From JBGCFO01 sp045106955 (lineage in GTDB: Bacteria > Pseudomonadota > Alphaproteobacteria > Rickettsiales > Rickettsiaceae): a DNA stretch of 29,793 nucleotides. The stretch lies in NCBI GenBank assembly GCA_045106955.1, contig JBGCFO010000023.1, forward strand, positions 1 through 29,793, read 5' to 3'. Shown in pieces: positions 1-8,579 of this stretch (positions are counted from its first letter, which is position 1; each line of letters opens with the position of its first letter). A program made the position numbers and the translations under genes. Below the pieces are notes generated by a model. The model was given only the letters and a program-made list of their open reading frames with translations, searched no databases and was not told the DNA's origin.

Positions 1-59
1 AAAGCTAATTAATAATACGGCTTATTGTTTGTTTATCAGCTAGTTGAGCTAGACTATTG

Positions 60-142
60 TGCGAATTCAATGTGTTGTTGTTAGCTCATTTTTAAGGCTC
101 ATAACCTGAAGGTCGTAGGTTCAAATCCTACCCTCGCAACCA
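60..142 (+). pseudogene. Degenerate initiator tRNA-Met (CAU) copy
   Basis: The 3' half from about 95 to 142 matches a bacterial initiator tRNA: anticodon loop ctcataa at 98-104, T stem gtagg/cctac (115-119/127-131) around a ttcaaat loop, and encoded CCA at 140-142. The 5' half is degraded. Only five of seven acceptor pairs remain (tgcga at 60-64), the 5' strand of the D stem is missing although gctc at 84-87 survives, about four extra bases lie before the anticodon stem, and that stem has an A-G mismatch. The total span is about 83 bases instead of 77. I infer a decayed tRNA copy, or a tRNA 3' end left by an integration event, rather than a working initiator tRNA. Confidence 0.6.
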
Positions 143-177
143 ATTTATCGCTATGATACGCATCTAAAGCATTGTGA

Positions 178-196
178 ATTGGTAATTTCTACCAAT
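178..196. terminator. Small hairpin downstream of cysS
   Basis: A perfect 7-base-pair inverted repeat (attggta / taccaat) with a 5-base loop lies about 35 bases past the cysS stop on the minus strand. No T-run follows on either strand, so a role as a terminator is weak inference. It could instead be a processing or stabilising hairpin. Confidence 0.25.
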
Positions 197-229
197 CATC
201 TCTTGATTTAAATCAGCTAATTTCAATAT

Positions 230-1636
230 CTAACGAAGTTTTTTCCAAATTGTAGATCCGTCGAACTTATCTTCTAAAGATATTCCACAAGACCTTAATT
301 CTTCTCGGATAGAATCTGCCTTTTTCCAGTTTTTTTCTAACTTAGCTTTATTGCGTTTTTTAATCATTTGTTCGATATATTGAATATCCAGATCTTGATT
401 ACGATATCCAAAATATTGATCTGAAGAGTTTTTCATCAAACCTAAGAAATTAGCGCAAGCAAGCATAGAATATGCATAACTCTTCTTTTTCTCTAAATCA
501 TTTTGTGTGTAAATTAATTTCGCATAGTCATTTATAATTTTAATAGCTTGAGAGATATTTAAGTCATCTAATAATGCGCTATGAAAATCTACATCTAAAT
601 TTTGTGAATTTAATGTATCGATATCACGTCTTATTTCTAAGTCAGAAAATGCACTATACCAATAATTAAGCATCTTCTTTGCATCGTTCAGAGCTTTATC
701 ATTAAAATCTAAGGGTTTTCTATAATGCGTGCTTAATAAGCAGAGTCTGATTGCTTCGGGATGAATATTATGATTTACCAAATCTTGCACAGTTATAATA
801 TTTCCTAATGATTTACTCATTTTCTTTCCATTATTATTAACAAAACCATTATGGACCCAATAATTAGCAAAGCTAGAATCTTTAAAGGCGCAGGTGTTTT
901 GAGATATTTCATTAGTATGGTGAGGGAAAATTAGATCTATTCCACCTCCGTGTATATCAAAGTTTTTTCCAAGATATTTATAGCTCATCGCAGAACATTC
1001 TATATGCCAGCCAGGCCTTCCAATGCACCATGGACTTTCAAATCCTGCGTCTTTAGGGTCATTATCATCTAAAGGCTTCCATAAAACAAAATCAAGCGCA
1101 GAATTTTTATCTTTATTATTTTGAATTCTTACTCCATCGAGCATTTCCTCTAAAGATCTGTTGGATAATTTTGTGTAATTCGGATCTTTACGTACATTAA
1201 AATAAACATGTTGATTTTTTATATACGCTACATCGTTATCTAATAGTCTTTGTATTATATCAATAATATCTTGTATATGATCAGTTGCTCTTGGTTCTAT
1301 CGTTGGAGTTAAACATTGCAACAATTTCATATCGTTATGAAATATGTTAGTGCTGTTGGAAACAACATCTTTTATATCGGTATTTGTAGATAATGCTTTA
1401 TTAATAATCTTATCATCTATATCTGTTATATTTCGCACATAACGAACATTAGACGATCCAAATTCTAATCTTAATACTCGAAATAAAATATCAAATGCTA
1501 TCATAGATCGAGCATTGCCTATATGTGCTGCATCATAAACAGTCGGACCGCATACATACATTGTAACCAAATCTTTGTTGATTGATTTGAATAATTCTTT
1601 CTTTTTAGTTTTAGTATTATATACTGATAGCTGCAT
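230..1636 (-). CDS. cysS: Cysteine--tRNA ligase
   Basis: This class I aminoacyl-tRNA synthetase charges tRNA-Cys in the cytoplasm. The 468-residue length fits the family (E. coli is 461). The nucleotide-binding HIGN motif is at residues 38-41, with the zinc-ligand cysteine just before it (C29 in YVCGPTVYD). The second zinc-site region WHIECSAMS and the GGGIDLIFPHHTNE stretch lie in the middle of the protein. The KMSKS loop is at residues 272-276. The C-terminal anticodon-binding helical region is present (KKRNKAKLEKNWKKADSIR). The ATG at 1636 gives the standard N-terminus MQLSVYNT. It is divergent from the histidine kinase gene across a 77-base gap. The assignment is certain from motifs. Confidence 0.97.
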   Translation of the reverse strand: MQLSVYNTKTKKKELFKSINKDLVTMYVCGPTVYDAAHIGNARSMIAFDILFRVLRLEFGSSNVRYVRNITDIDDKIINKALSTNTDIKDVVSNSTNIFHNDMKLLQCLTPTIEPRATDHIQDIIDIIQRLLDNDVAYIKNQHVYFNVRKDPNYTKLSNRSLEEMLDGVRIQNNKDKNSALDFVLWKPLDDNDPKDAGFESPWCIGRPGWHIECSAMSYKYLGKNFDIHGGGIDLIFPHHTNEISQNTCAFKDSSFANYWVHNGFVNNNGKKMSKSLGNIITVQDLVNHNIHPEAIRLCLLSTHYRKPLDFNDKALNDAKKMLNYWYSAFSDLEIRRDIDTLNSQNLDVDFHSALLDDLNISQAIKIINDYAKLIYTQNDLEKKKSYAYSMLACANFLGLMKNSSDQYFGYRNQDLDIQYIEQMIKKRNKAKLEKNWKKADSIREELRSCGISLEDKFDGSTIWKKLR

Positions 1637-1645
1637 AGATCTTAG

Positions 1646-1675
1646 TTGATATTCCTATTTTTTATAACATATAAT
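1646..1675 (+). promoter_or_regulatory. Predicted sigma-70 promoter for the histidine kinase-rodA unit
   Basis: TTGATA at 1646-1651 is separated by 18 bases from a perfect TATAAT at 1670-1675. This predicts transcription starting near 1682, about 32 bases before the kinase ATG. Such boxes occur by chance in AT-rich DNA, so confidence is moderate. Confidence 0.45.
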
Positions 1676-1713
1676 ACATTTTTAATTATCAACTTGCAAT
1701 TAGCGTAGTATTT

Positions 1714-3387
1714 ATGATTAGCGATAGTCAAGCAGAGCTGGCCGATTATGATATTAATATTAGGATAATAACATTTTCTATAGTTTCCATATTCTTAATA
1801 TTAATGTCTATTTATTTTATTAGAACTTATGCTAGTAGAAAGCATAATATAATAAATCATATGCGCTCTGAAGCTAATATAATTGCCAATACATTTTATA
1901 ATGATTTAGCATATTCGGAATATTTCCTTGAAACTATGGCATCTTCAATACAAAATCATTATCACGATATTTCGTATATTCAAAAAATTTTATTTAAACA
2001 TCAAGGTAATTTTTCAAACATTGAAACTTGGTTTGGATGGAAAAAATATAGCTGGGTTAACGATAATTTTGAAGAAACAGTAAACAGCGTATCTGGAATT
2101 ATAAACAACCCTCGTGTATCATTTATAAAAGACATTATTCTTGCTAATGATTGGAAAAAAATTATTATGCATGTTAATGAAGAATCTTTAAAGCATCATA
2201 GATTAAAATTAATTGCAAGCGTTGCCGATAAAATCACAGGGCAATATGCAGGATCTGTTGTATTAAATTACGATGTTGCAACGGTAATTAATCGCCTTAA
2301 CTTTACCAAAGCTAATCATGACATTAATTTTATTATAATAGATGATAAGTATAGAGTGATTGCTAAATCTAAATTGCGCATAAAAAATATTCTTAATCAA
2401 GATTCCGTATTATCTGATAATTTAATTTCGTATTTGCACAATAAAAATTCTGATAATTATTATCTAGACGTCTTAAGTGGTCAAAATTTTTATATACAAA
2501 AAATTTATGACACTCCATTTTCTTTAATTGTAAACCTAGATAATGTCACGGTTCGATCAGATATATTATATAATGTCATTGAAATATTGATTATAGTCTG
2601 CATTTTTCTATCAGTTACAATAGCTATTTATAAGCACGAAACCTGGCTTAGAACTAAAGCAGAGGAGGCTAGTCGTATTGCAAATAGATTAACCAAAGCA
2701 AAATCAGAATTTTTAGCATTTACCGCTCATGAAATTAGATCTCCATTAGGTTTTATTTTAACAGGGTCTGAAATGATAAATAAAGAAATGTTTGGACCTG
2801 TTGCAAATGCATATAAGGACTATGTGCAAGGGATTAATAAGAATGCACAAGTAATACTCGACTTTATGGATGATATATTAGATGAAACGCAAATTTTAGA
2901 AGGAAAGTTTAGTATAATCGATTCAACAGTCAATATTATTGATGCAATAAATACATCAATTTTAGTAAATAAAACCAGATATAATCAGCGTAAAATTGAA
3001 ATTATATTTGATCATAAACTAGTGCCAAATATAATAGGCGATAAGAGAAGAATTTTGCAAATATTAAATAACATTTTAAGTAATGCTATTAAATATTCAA
3101 AAGATAATACTGTCATCAATATTAATGTTTATATAGCTCATTCAAATTTAATAATAGATGTAATTGATCATGGAATTGGCATGACAGATAAAGAGATAAA
3201 TGCTATATTTTCATCTGATAAAACTGCCTTTAAAAAGCATTCAAACTTTGTAGAATCTCATGGTCTTGGATTGAGTATTGTACGTATGCTTTTGGATGCT
3301 CATCAAGCAAAATTTATTATTTCTAGTAGACCTAATATTGGCACTAAAGTGCAAATTATTTACCCAAATCATAGGTTAAAGCTATGA
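1714..3387 (+). CDS. PleC/DivJ-like membrane sensor histidine kinase
   Basis: This 557-residue transmembrane kinase has one membrane segment at about residues 17-36, an extracytoplasmic sensor region at about 40-285 that I do not recognise, a second membrane segment at about 286-306, then a HisKA domain with the phospho-acceptor H339 in FTAHEIRSPL. The ATPase domain follows: N box with N453 and N457, G1 box DHGIGM from D485, and G2 box SHGLGLSIV. The sequence after the H box (MFGPVANAYKDYV) resembles the alphaproteobacterial PleC/DivJ group, which controls cell cycle and development through DivK-type regulators. No receiver domain or response regulator gene is adjacent. The stop overlaps the rodA start (ATGA), suggesting translational coupling. 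The specific family name is inference; kinase function is clear. Confidence 0.88.
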   Translation: MISDSQAELADYDINIRIITFSIVSIFLILMSIYFIRTYASRKHNIINHMRSEANIIANTFYNDLAYSEYFLETMASSIQNHYHDISYIQKILFKHQGNFSNIETWFGWKKYSWVNDNFEETVNSVSGIINNPRVSFIKDIILANDWKKIIMHVNEESLKHHRLKLIASVADKITGQYAGSVVLNYDVATVINRLNFTKANHDINFIIIDDKYRVIAKSKLRIKNILNQDSVLSDNLISYLHNKNSDNYYLDVLSGQNFYIQKIYDTPFSLIVNLDNVTVRSDILYNVIEILIIVCIFLSVTIAIYKHETWLRTKAEEASRIANRLTKAKSEFLAFTAHEIRSPLGFILTGSEMINKEMFGPVANAYKDYVQGINKNAQVILDFMDDILDETQILEGKFSIIDSTVNIIDAINTSILVNKTRYNQRKIEIIFDHKLVPNIIGDKRRILQILNNILSNAIKYSKDNTVININVYIAHSNLIIDVIDHGIGMTDKEINAIFSSDKTAFKKHSNFVESHGLGLSIVRMLLDAHQAKFIISSRPNIGTKVQIIYPNHRLKL

Positions 3388-4490
3388 TAGTAACATATGC
3401 AAAGCATTTTTTAGAGAAAATGCAAAGATTGCCAATTACATTGCTACTTATTATCATTGCTTTATTTAGCATAGGTTGCGTTGCATTATATTCCACGGCA
3501 AATTACAATCCAACTCTAACATATATACAAATTCAAAGATTCTGTATATTTTTGCCGTTAATGTTGATATTGTCTACTATCAATTTAAAAATGATTTTTC
3601 GATACTCATATTTAATATATTTTATTGCACTAATTTTGCTTATTGCAGTAGAAATATTAGGTCATATTTCAATGGGAGCAAAGAGATGGATTAATCTTGG
3701 AGTTTTAACAATTCAGCCTTCAGAGGTAATGAAAATCGCTCTTGTCCTAATCATGGCAAGATATTTTCATCAATTACGATACGATGATATATCAAAAATA
3801 AGAAAAATTTTACCAATTGCTATATTAACAGTTATTCCGATATTATTAATAGCAAAGGAGCCTGATTTAGGAACTGCCATTATATCTATGATAGTTGTAA
3901 GCACCGTATTCTTTGCAGCTGGTGTATCGATATTATATTTTATTATATCTATTTTATCAGTATTGATTTCTTTGCCAATTTTGTGGAATATGTTGTACGA
4001 TTATCAAAAAAATAGAATACTTGCATTTTTAGATCCAACGATTGATCCTTTTGGTATTGGTTATAATATTATACAATCCAAGATTGCTATTGGATCTGGT
4101 AAAGTACTGGGAAAAGGAATTATGAGTGGAACGCAAAACCATTTATTATTTTTGCCAGAACATAAAACAGATTTTATATTCGCAGCGTTTGCTGAAGAAT
4201 TTGGCCTTATAGGAATAGCCGTTTTATTATTGCTTTATAGCTTAGTTATAATTGTATCGATATTAATCTCGTTATATTGTAAATCTACATTTGCTAAATT
4301 AATGGCAATTGGAATGACTAGTATTTTCTTTAGCCATGTATTTATTAATATAGCAATGGTCGTAGGAGTAATTCCGGCAACAGGAGTTCCTTTGCCATTT
4401 ATGTCTTACGGCGGAAGTTCTCTTGCTTCTATGTTAATTTCAATGGGGCTAATATTTAACGCTCATATACATAGATATTATAAAATATAG
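3384..4490 (+). CDS. rodA: Rod-shape peptidoglycan glycosyltransferase RodA
   Basis: RodA is a polytopic SEDS-family inner-membrane glycosyltransferase that polymerises lipid II during side-wall growth together with PBP2. The 368-residue length is typical of RodA. Visible family motifs are GAKRWINLG followed by IQPSEVMK in the first third, KEPDLGTA in the middle, LPEHKTDFIFAAFAEEFG about residues 252-271, and GVPLPFMSYGGSS near the C-terminus. AEEFG rather than GEELG, and the short N-terminus, favour RodA over FtsW. The gene overlaps the upstream kinase by four bases (ATGA), so both are probably made from one message. The retained gene implies the organism still makes peptidoglycan and elongates. 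Confidence 0.93.
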   Translation: MIVTYAKHFLEKMQRLPITLLLIIIALFSIGCVALYSTANYNPTLTYIQIQRFCIFLPLMLILSTINLKMIFRYSYLIYFIALILLIAVEILGHISMGAKRWINLGVLTIQPSEVMKIALVLIMARYFHQLRYDDISKIRKILPIAILTVIPILLIAKEPDLGTAIISMIVVSTVFFAAGVSILYFIISILSVLISLPILWNMLYDYQKNRILAFLDPTIDPFGIGYNIIQSKIAIGSGKVLGKGIMSGTQNHLLFLPEHKTDFIFAAFAEEFGLIGIAVLLLLYSLVIIVSILISLYCKSTFAKLMAIGMTSIFFSHVFINIAMVVGVIPATGVPLPFMSYGGSSLASMLISMGLIFNAHIHRYYKI

Positions 4491-4547
4491 AACTTTATAT
4501 TAGAAAAAACTACATATAATGATTTGTAGACATAGATTGTACTATAA

Positions 4548-4577
4548 TTGACATAATTAATTCGGTAGCAGTTTAAT
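4548..4577 (+). promoter_or_regulatory. Predicted sigma-70 promoter for the methyltransferase-mla-bamD unit
   Basis: A perfect TTGACA at 4548-4553 is followed after 18 bases by TTTAAT at 4572-4577. A TATAAT also occurs at 4543-4548 but without a matching -35. The predicted start lies some 80 bases before the first gene. Confidence 0.4.
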
Positions 4578-4666
4578 TTTAAGTTTAGAGAGCTGTAATG
4601 ATTGATATACTGTATGATTTTATGTAAGAATATATATTTAAAATAATTATAAAATATTGTTTTTAT

Positions 4667-5734
4667 ATGCTCCTTTCTAAAATGATTCAGGATTTATATT
4701 TTCTAGTCAAAGATATATTGCTATGTTTGATTCAGATGGTAACGCAGAGTCCTAGAATTATATTCAACCAAATTAAAGAATTGGTTGAATATGCAAAGCA
4801 AACTAAAAAAAATACAAAGCATATACTTAACACGAACCTTGAGCTAGGCCTTTTACACCTATATAACAATAAATTTAATGATGCAATTTTTAGGTTTAAA
4901 TTAGTAGATATTTTGTTTAATCCGGGCAATAAATTTGTATATTATTGGCTAGGATGGTGTTACTTCATGAAAAATAATTATGATAAATCTTTATTGTATT
5001 TTAGCAAGTCAAATGAAAAATTATCCGACGCAGAATCTAAGGAAATTAACACAAAAGAATTAATTGACTTTATTAAAAATTACAAAGAATACATCAATAT
5101 ACCTATGAATATCTGGAATCAATTTCGAGATATTCATGCTATAAATTATGCAGAGATTTTTATTACACAATCATGCAATTTATCCGAAACATTTATCAAA
5201 TACGCATTATCCAAGGCAGATAATATTGATAGTAATTACAATATTTTGGAGCTTGGTAGTAATATTGGAATTGTAGGGCAGGAGCTACGCAAACGTTTTC
5301 CAGGGAAATTTTATTTAAAAGGAGTTGAATCATCTGAAGAAATGATTAACATATGTAATATTCTGCATAACGATAAAGAATCCAAATATAATGACCTAGT
5401 GCATAACGACATGTTGCATTTTTTACAAGACGCAACTCAGACAAGTCAGAGATTTGAAATAATTCTAAGTTTCTGCTATTTTACTTTTTCAAGTAAATTA
5501 TCTGAGTATTTTAAATCAATCTCTGATATCTTAACTACAAATGGATATTTTATATTTCTATTGCCATTTGACTCTAATTTAGTTGTATCCTTAGAAGATG
5601 TAGCTTTATGTTTCAGTGAGGGTTTGATTCGGCAAGAATTAAGTAATTGTAATTTAGATTTATTAGACAGTAAAATAGTATCGCTAGAGAATAAAAAATT
5701 CATAATTTATTGCACTAACAAAATACAAGGATAG
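4667..5734 (+). CDS. TPR-containing class I SAM-dependent methyltransferase, substrate unknown
   Basis: The 355-residue protein has two parts. Residues about 55-150 contain TPR-like helical pairs (LGLLHLYNNKFNDAIFRF and YYWLGWCYFMKNNYDKSLLYF). Residues about 185-350 form a Rossmann-type methyltransferase domain, with the SAM-binding motif I at about 193-201 (ILELGSNIG), a second-strand acidic site (GVESSEEM), and a late motif around TTNGYFIFLLPF. This layout resembles the TPR-plus-methyltransferase proteins grouped in COG4976. I cannot name the substrate. No strong ribosome-binding site precedes the ATG at 4667; an ATG at 4682 is an alternative. It ends two bases before mlaA and probably shares its message, so a role tied to the envelope is possible but unproven. 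Confidence 0.75.
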   Translation: MLLSKMIQDLYFLVKDILLCLIQMVTQSPRIIFNQIKELVEYAKQTKKNTKHILNTNLELGLLHLYNNKFNDAIFRFKLVDILFNPGNKFVYYWLGWCYFMKNNYDKSLLYFSKSNEKLSDAESKEINTKELIDFIKNYKEYINIPMNIWNQFRDIHAINYAEIFITQSCNLSETFIKYALSKADNIDSNYNILELGSNIGIVGQELRKRFPGKFYLKGVESSEEMINICNILHNDKESKYNDLVHNDMLHFLQDATQTSQRFEIILSFCYFTFSSKLSEYFKSISDILTTNGYFIFLLPFDSNLVVSLEDVALCFSEGLIRQELSNCNLDLLDSKIVSLENKKFIIYCTNKIQG

Positions 5735-5736
5735 AT

Positions 5737-6456
5737 ATGATCAAATATTTTATAATATTATTTTCATGTATAATATTATTATTTAATACATGCGTTTATG
5801 CAAAAGAGGAATTAAGTAGTTATGAAAAGTATCAAATTTATAATAACTATAATCAGATATATGATCCATATGAAAAATTCAATAGAAAAATCTTTAAGCT
5901 GAATACAGCATTAGATAAAATTATATTTATACCTTTTGCAAAAACTTACAAAGCTCTTACAACAGAAGCTACGAGAAAAGATGTTACAAATACTCTAAAC
6001 AACATCTATGAACCAGTTACAACAGTAAATTACGCATTGCAGGGACGTTTCAATAAAATGATGCAAAGCTTTTGGCGTTTTATCGTTAATAGCACTTTTG
6101 GTTTTGGCGGTATGTTTGATATGGCGTCTGCTGCTAAATTAAATGTAGAGAAACAAACGCTTGGTTCTACCTTAGCTTATTATGGATTTAAACAAGGTCC
6201 TTATTTAGTACTGCCAATCATAGGTCCAACGACAATGAGAGATAGTGGTAATACAATCTTAATGAATGCAATGAACCCTCTTGCTTATTATGTCAATAAT
6301 GATGTAAAATTATCAGTATCTGCTATATATGCTATTAGCTTTAGAACTTCGGTATTACCATTTACTGAATTTGTAGAAAAACGCTCTTTAGATCCTTATA
6401 TAACAGTCAGAGATTATTTTTATACAAATAATGCATCGCAAAACAAAGTTAAGTAA
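5737..6456 (+). CDS. mlaA: MlaA/VacJ-family outer-membrane lipid asymmetry protein
   Basis: MlaA sits in the outer membrane and removes mislocalised phospholipids from the outer leaflet, handing them to MlaC. The family signature YDPYEKFNRKIF is at residues 42-53, and VNSTFGFGGMFDMAS lies about 117-131, followed by the conserved stretch TLGSTLAYYGFKQGPYLVLP. An N-terminal signal peptide covers about residues 1-22. The cysteine near its end (NTCVYA) does not form a good lipobox, so this copy may be cleaved by signal peptidase I rather than lipidated; MlaA of enterobacteria is a lipoprotein. An AAGGA ribosome-binding site precedes the ATG. The 239-residue length is normal. mlaC follows after 17 bases. 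Confidence 0.92.
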   Translation: MIKYFIILFSCIILLFNTCVYAKEELSSYEKYQIYNNYNQIYDPYEKFNRKIFKLNTALDKIIFIPFAKTYKALTTEATRKDVTNTLNNIYEPVTTVNYALQGRFNKMMQSFWRFIVNSTFGFGGMFDMASAAKLNVEKQTLGSTLAYYGFKQGPYLVLPIIGPTTMRDSGNTILMNAMNPLAYYVNNDVKLSVSAIYAISFRTSVLPFTEFVEKRSLDPYITVRDYFYTNNASQNKVK

Positions 6457-6473
6457 TTAGTAAGTAAATCTAT

Positions 6474-7112
6474 ATGAATATTTTAAAATCTAATTTTTTT
6501 AGGAATTTCACTTTTTTTAAATATCTTATAATCACTGCATGTTGTATTTTTACTCAAAATATTTATGCAAAAGATATTACAGAAGCAGAAGCTGCTACTC
6601 AATATTTTGACCAATTAATACATAAAACAATTAATATATTGCAAGATAATTCTATAAGCAAAGAAGAAAAATCAAAGAAAGTGCGACAAATCATTCAGAA
6701 AGAGATAGATGCTCAATGGATGGCAAAATATGTATTAGGAAGAAATATTCGCGATCTTACTAAAGAGAAAAAGCAAGAATTTCGCAGAGTATATGCTCAA
6801 TATATTTCGGCAGTATATTCTGATTTAATACAAGACTATACCAATCAACAAGTGTCTATATTGAGAACTCAAGAGCTAGATCGAGGGGAGTTTATTATTA
6901 CAACAGAAATATTCCAATCAAATTCTCAGTCTGGTATGAAAGCAAGTTATTTAATACGTAATATCAGTAGTAAAAACAATGAGTATATTTTCAAAATTGC
7001 TGATGTAATAGTTGGGGTAAGTACTATTGCATCTCAAAGAACTGAATTTAATAATATTATAATCAATACTGGAATAGAAGGGCTAATAGAAGAATTGAAG
7101 AAAAAAATATAA
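6474..7112 (+). CDS. mlaC: MlaC/Ttg2D-family periplasmic phospholipid carrier
   Basis: MlaC shuttles phospholipid between MlaA in the outer membrane and the MlaFEDB importer in the inner membrane. The 212-residue protein has an N-terminal signal peptide (hydrophobic about residues 14-30, likely cleavage after A32). The family core follows: a helical N-terminal half, then DAQWMAKYVLGR, TKEKKQEFRRVYAQYI, and the strand-rich second half around MKASYLIRNI and YIFKIADVIVGVS. Its position right after mlaA supports the call. The genes for the membrane complex (mlaD, mlaE, mlaF) are not in this window. Confidence 0.87.
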   Translation: MNILKSNFFRNFTFFKYLIITACCIFTQNIYAKDITEAEAATQYFDQLIHKTINILQDNSISKEEKSKKVRQIIQKEIDAQWMAKYVLGRNIRDLTKEKKQEFRRVYAQYISAVYSDLIQDYTNQQVSILRTQELDRGEFIITTEIFQSNSQSGMKASYLIRNISSKNNEYIFKIADVIVGVSTIASQRTEFNNIIINTGIEGLIEELKKKI

Positions 7113-7121
7113 TATATTTTC

Positions 7122-7150
7122 TTGTGCCTTTATTTATCATTGTATATAAT
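7122..7150 (+). promoter_or_regulatory. Predicted internal promoter for bamD
   Basis: TTGTGC at 7122-7127 is followed at 17 bases by a perfect TATAAT at 7145-7150, about 30 bases before the bamD ATG. The -35 box is weak (only TTG conserved). It would allow bamD to be transcribed independently of mlaA-mlaC. Confidence 0.35.
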
Positions 7151-7179
7151 GCGATATTAATTAACATTGCTTATGCGAT

Positions 7180-7926
7180 ATGCGATATTACATAGTTATT
7201 TTTTTGCTTTTTATTGAATCTATTGCGCTCTTTGGATGCAAGAGTCATAAGATGAGTGAAGATGATTTTAGAGTTTCTGCTCAAGAGTTATATCAAGAAG
7301 GCGTTGAATTCTTAGAGCTTCAGGATTATGCAAAGGCCGAAAGGAAGTTTAATGCAATTTTTTATATGTATCCAGGAAATTCAGTTACCCCTTATGCTGA
7401 ATTAATGGAAGCTTACGCTGATTTCATGAATGCAAAATATGATGATACGATAGATATAATGAATATATTTATTAAAATGCATCCGATGCATAGCGATGTG
7501 GATTACGCGTTTTATTTAAAAAGCTTATCGTATTATGTACAAATTTCTCCAGTAAGTTTAGATCAGGCCAATACAGTACTTGCCAAAGGTGCTTTCGAAG
7601 ATTTAATATCGCGTTTTCCAAATACCAAATACGCATTGGATGCCAAATTAAAATTAGATCTTATTAATGACCATCTAGCTGGTCAGCAAATGTATATTGG
7701 GCGTTATTATTTAGCGCAAAATAACCCAATCGCCGCTTTCAATAGATTCCAAAATGTCATTAATCATTACTCAACGACATCTCATATCCCAGAAGCGTTG
7801 TATCGTGCGATTGAAAGTTTAATGTTAATTAATCTAAGAGAGGATGCTGAAAAATATGCTGCAGTGTTAGGATATAATTACCAAAATAGCACTTGGTATA
7901 AGTACGCATATAATCTTCTTAAGTAA
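7180..7926 (+). CDS. bamD: Outer-membrane assembly lipoprotein BamD (ComL/YfiO)
   Basis: BamD is the essential lipoprotein partner of BamA in folding beta-barrel proteins into the outer membrane. A signal peptide ends in the lipobox LFGC, with lipidated C20. The mature protein is built of TPR-like helical repeats, including YQEGVEFLELQDYAKAERKF near the start, FEDLISRFPNTKYALDAKLK, and YYLAQNNPIAAFNRFQNV. This arrangement and the 248-residue length fit BamD. The ATG at 7180 is chosen because the nearby ATG at 7173 is out of frame. It closes a run of envelope genes that begins at 4667. Confidence 0.92.
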   Translation: MRYYIVIFLLFIESIALFGCKSHKMSEDDFRVSAQELYQEGVEFLELQDYAKAERKFNAIFYMYPGNSVTPYAELMEAYADFMNAKYDDTIDIMNIFIKMHPMHSDVDYAFYLKSLSYYVQISPVSLDQANTVLAKGAFEDLISRFPNTKYALDAKLKLDLINDHLAGQQMYIGRYYLAQNNPIAAFNRFQNVINHYSTTSHIPEALYRAIESLMLINLREDAEKYAAVLGYNYQNSTWYKYAYNLLK

Positions 7927-8106
7927 GATAAAAACAGCTAAAGACAAGATTCGAATCAAGATATACCGATAAAATCACTTATTACGAGAGATATCTAAGC
8001 AACATGTTAAATAAATATGACTATGTTATAATCTAATTAGTAAATAAAAGTTAATATATTGATATATAATTTAATTATATAATATTAATCTATAATTAAA
8101 TTATGT

Positions 8107-8538
8107 ATGAGTAAATATAGGCAGTCAGATCAATTAGCACAAGACGTCGAGAAAGATTTTTGTATTTTGTTGCCGCACTATAAGGATATTGGTGTAGCGC
8201 GAGCAATGATGAGATATTATATACAATTATCTTGTAATAACATGAATGATTGCGCAAAAAATATGCATGAAATGCTAGCTATCATAAAATATAAAGATAT
8301 TAATGATAGATTGATTTTCACAATGCAACAATTAATCTTAAAAAAAATTATTGAACCAGATTATTATCTTGCTCAAATGCAAGAAGATCAATTAGATATA
8401 ATACCAGAGAATCCTTTAGATTCTTCGTGCAGCTTGGATTCTGATTCTGAGATAATACATGCAAAATCATCATACAATGTAGAATGTGCCATAGATTATA
8501 AGCAATCGCTAGATATGTATAATCCAGATACAGAATGA
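8107..8538 (+). CDS. Hypothetical protein, 143 aa, helical with acidic C-terminus
   Basis: I do not recognise this protein. The first about 95 residues look helical and contain several cysteines. The last about 50 are rich in Asp, Glu and Ser (for example the run SLDSDSEII) and look disordered. There is no signal peptide and no membrane segment. The start ATG at 8107 lies after an AT-rich leader. A TATAAT at 8027-8032 could be a -10 box but has no good -35. The next gene, also unknown and acidic, follows after 41 bases. An unstructured acidic tail is seen in some secreted effectors, but nothing here proves secretion. Confidence 0.6.
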   Translation: MSKYRQSDQLAQDVEKDFCILLPHYKDIGVARAMMRYYIQLSCNNMNDCAKNMHEMLAIIKYKDINDRLIFTMQQLILKKIIEPDYYLAQMQEDQLDIIPENPLDSSCSLDSDSEIIHAKSSYNVECAIDYKQSLDMYNPDTE

Positions 8539-8579
8539 TTACTTTAAATATCACAATCAACATATAATGAGATTATAAA

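Noticed and set aside
205..214. gatttaaatc palindrome near cysS
   Set aside because: Short AT-rich palindrome of a kind expected by chance in this composition.
3476..3694. Alternate-frame open stretch within rodA
   Set aside because: It is a shadow of rodA, which has all SEDS motifs in its own frame.
7173..7175. ATG just before bamD as its start
   Set aside because: It is out of frame with the lipoprotein; ATG 7180 gives the signal peptide and lipobox.
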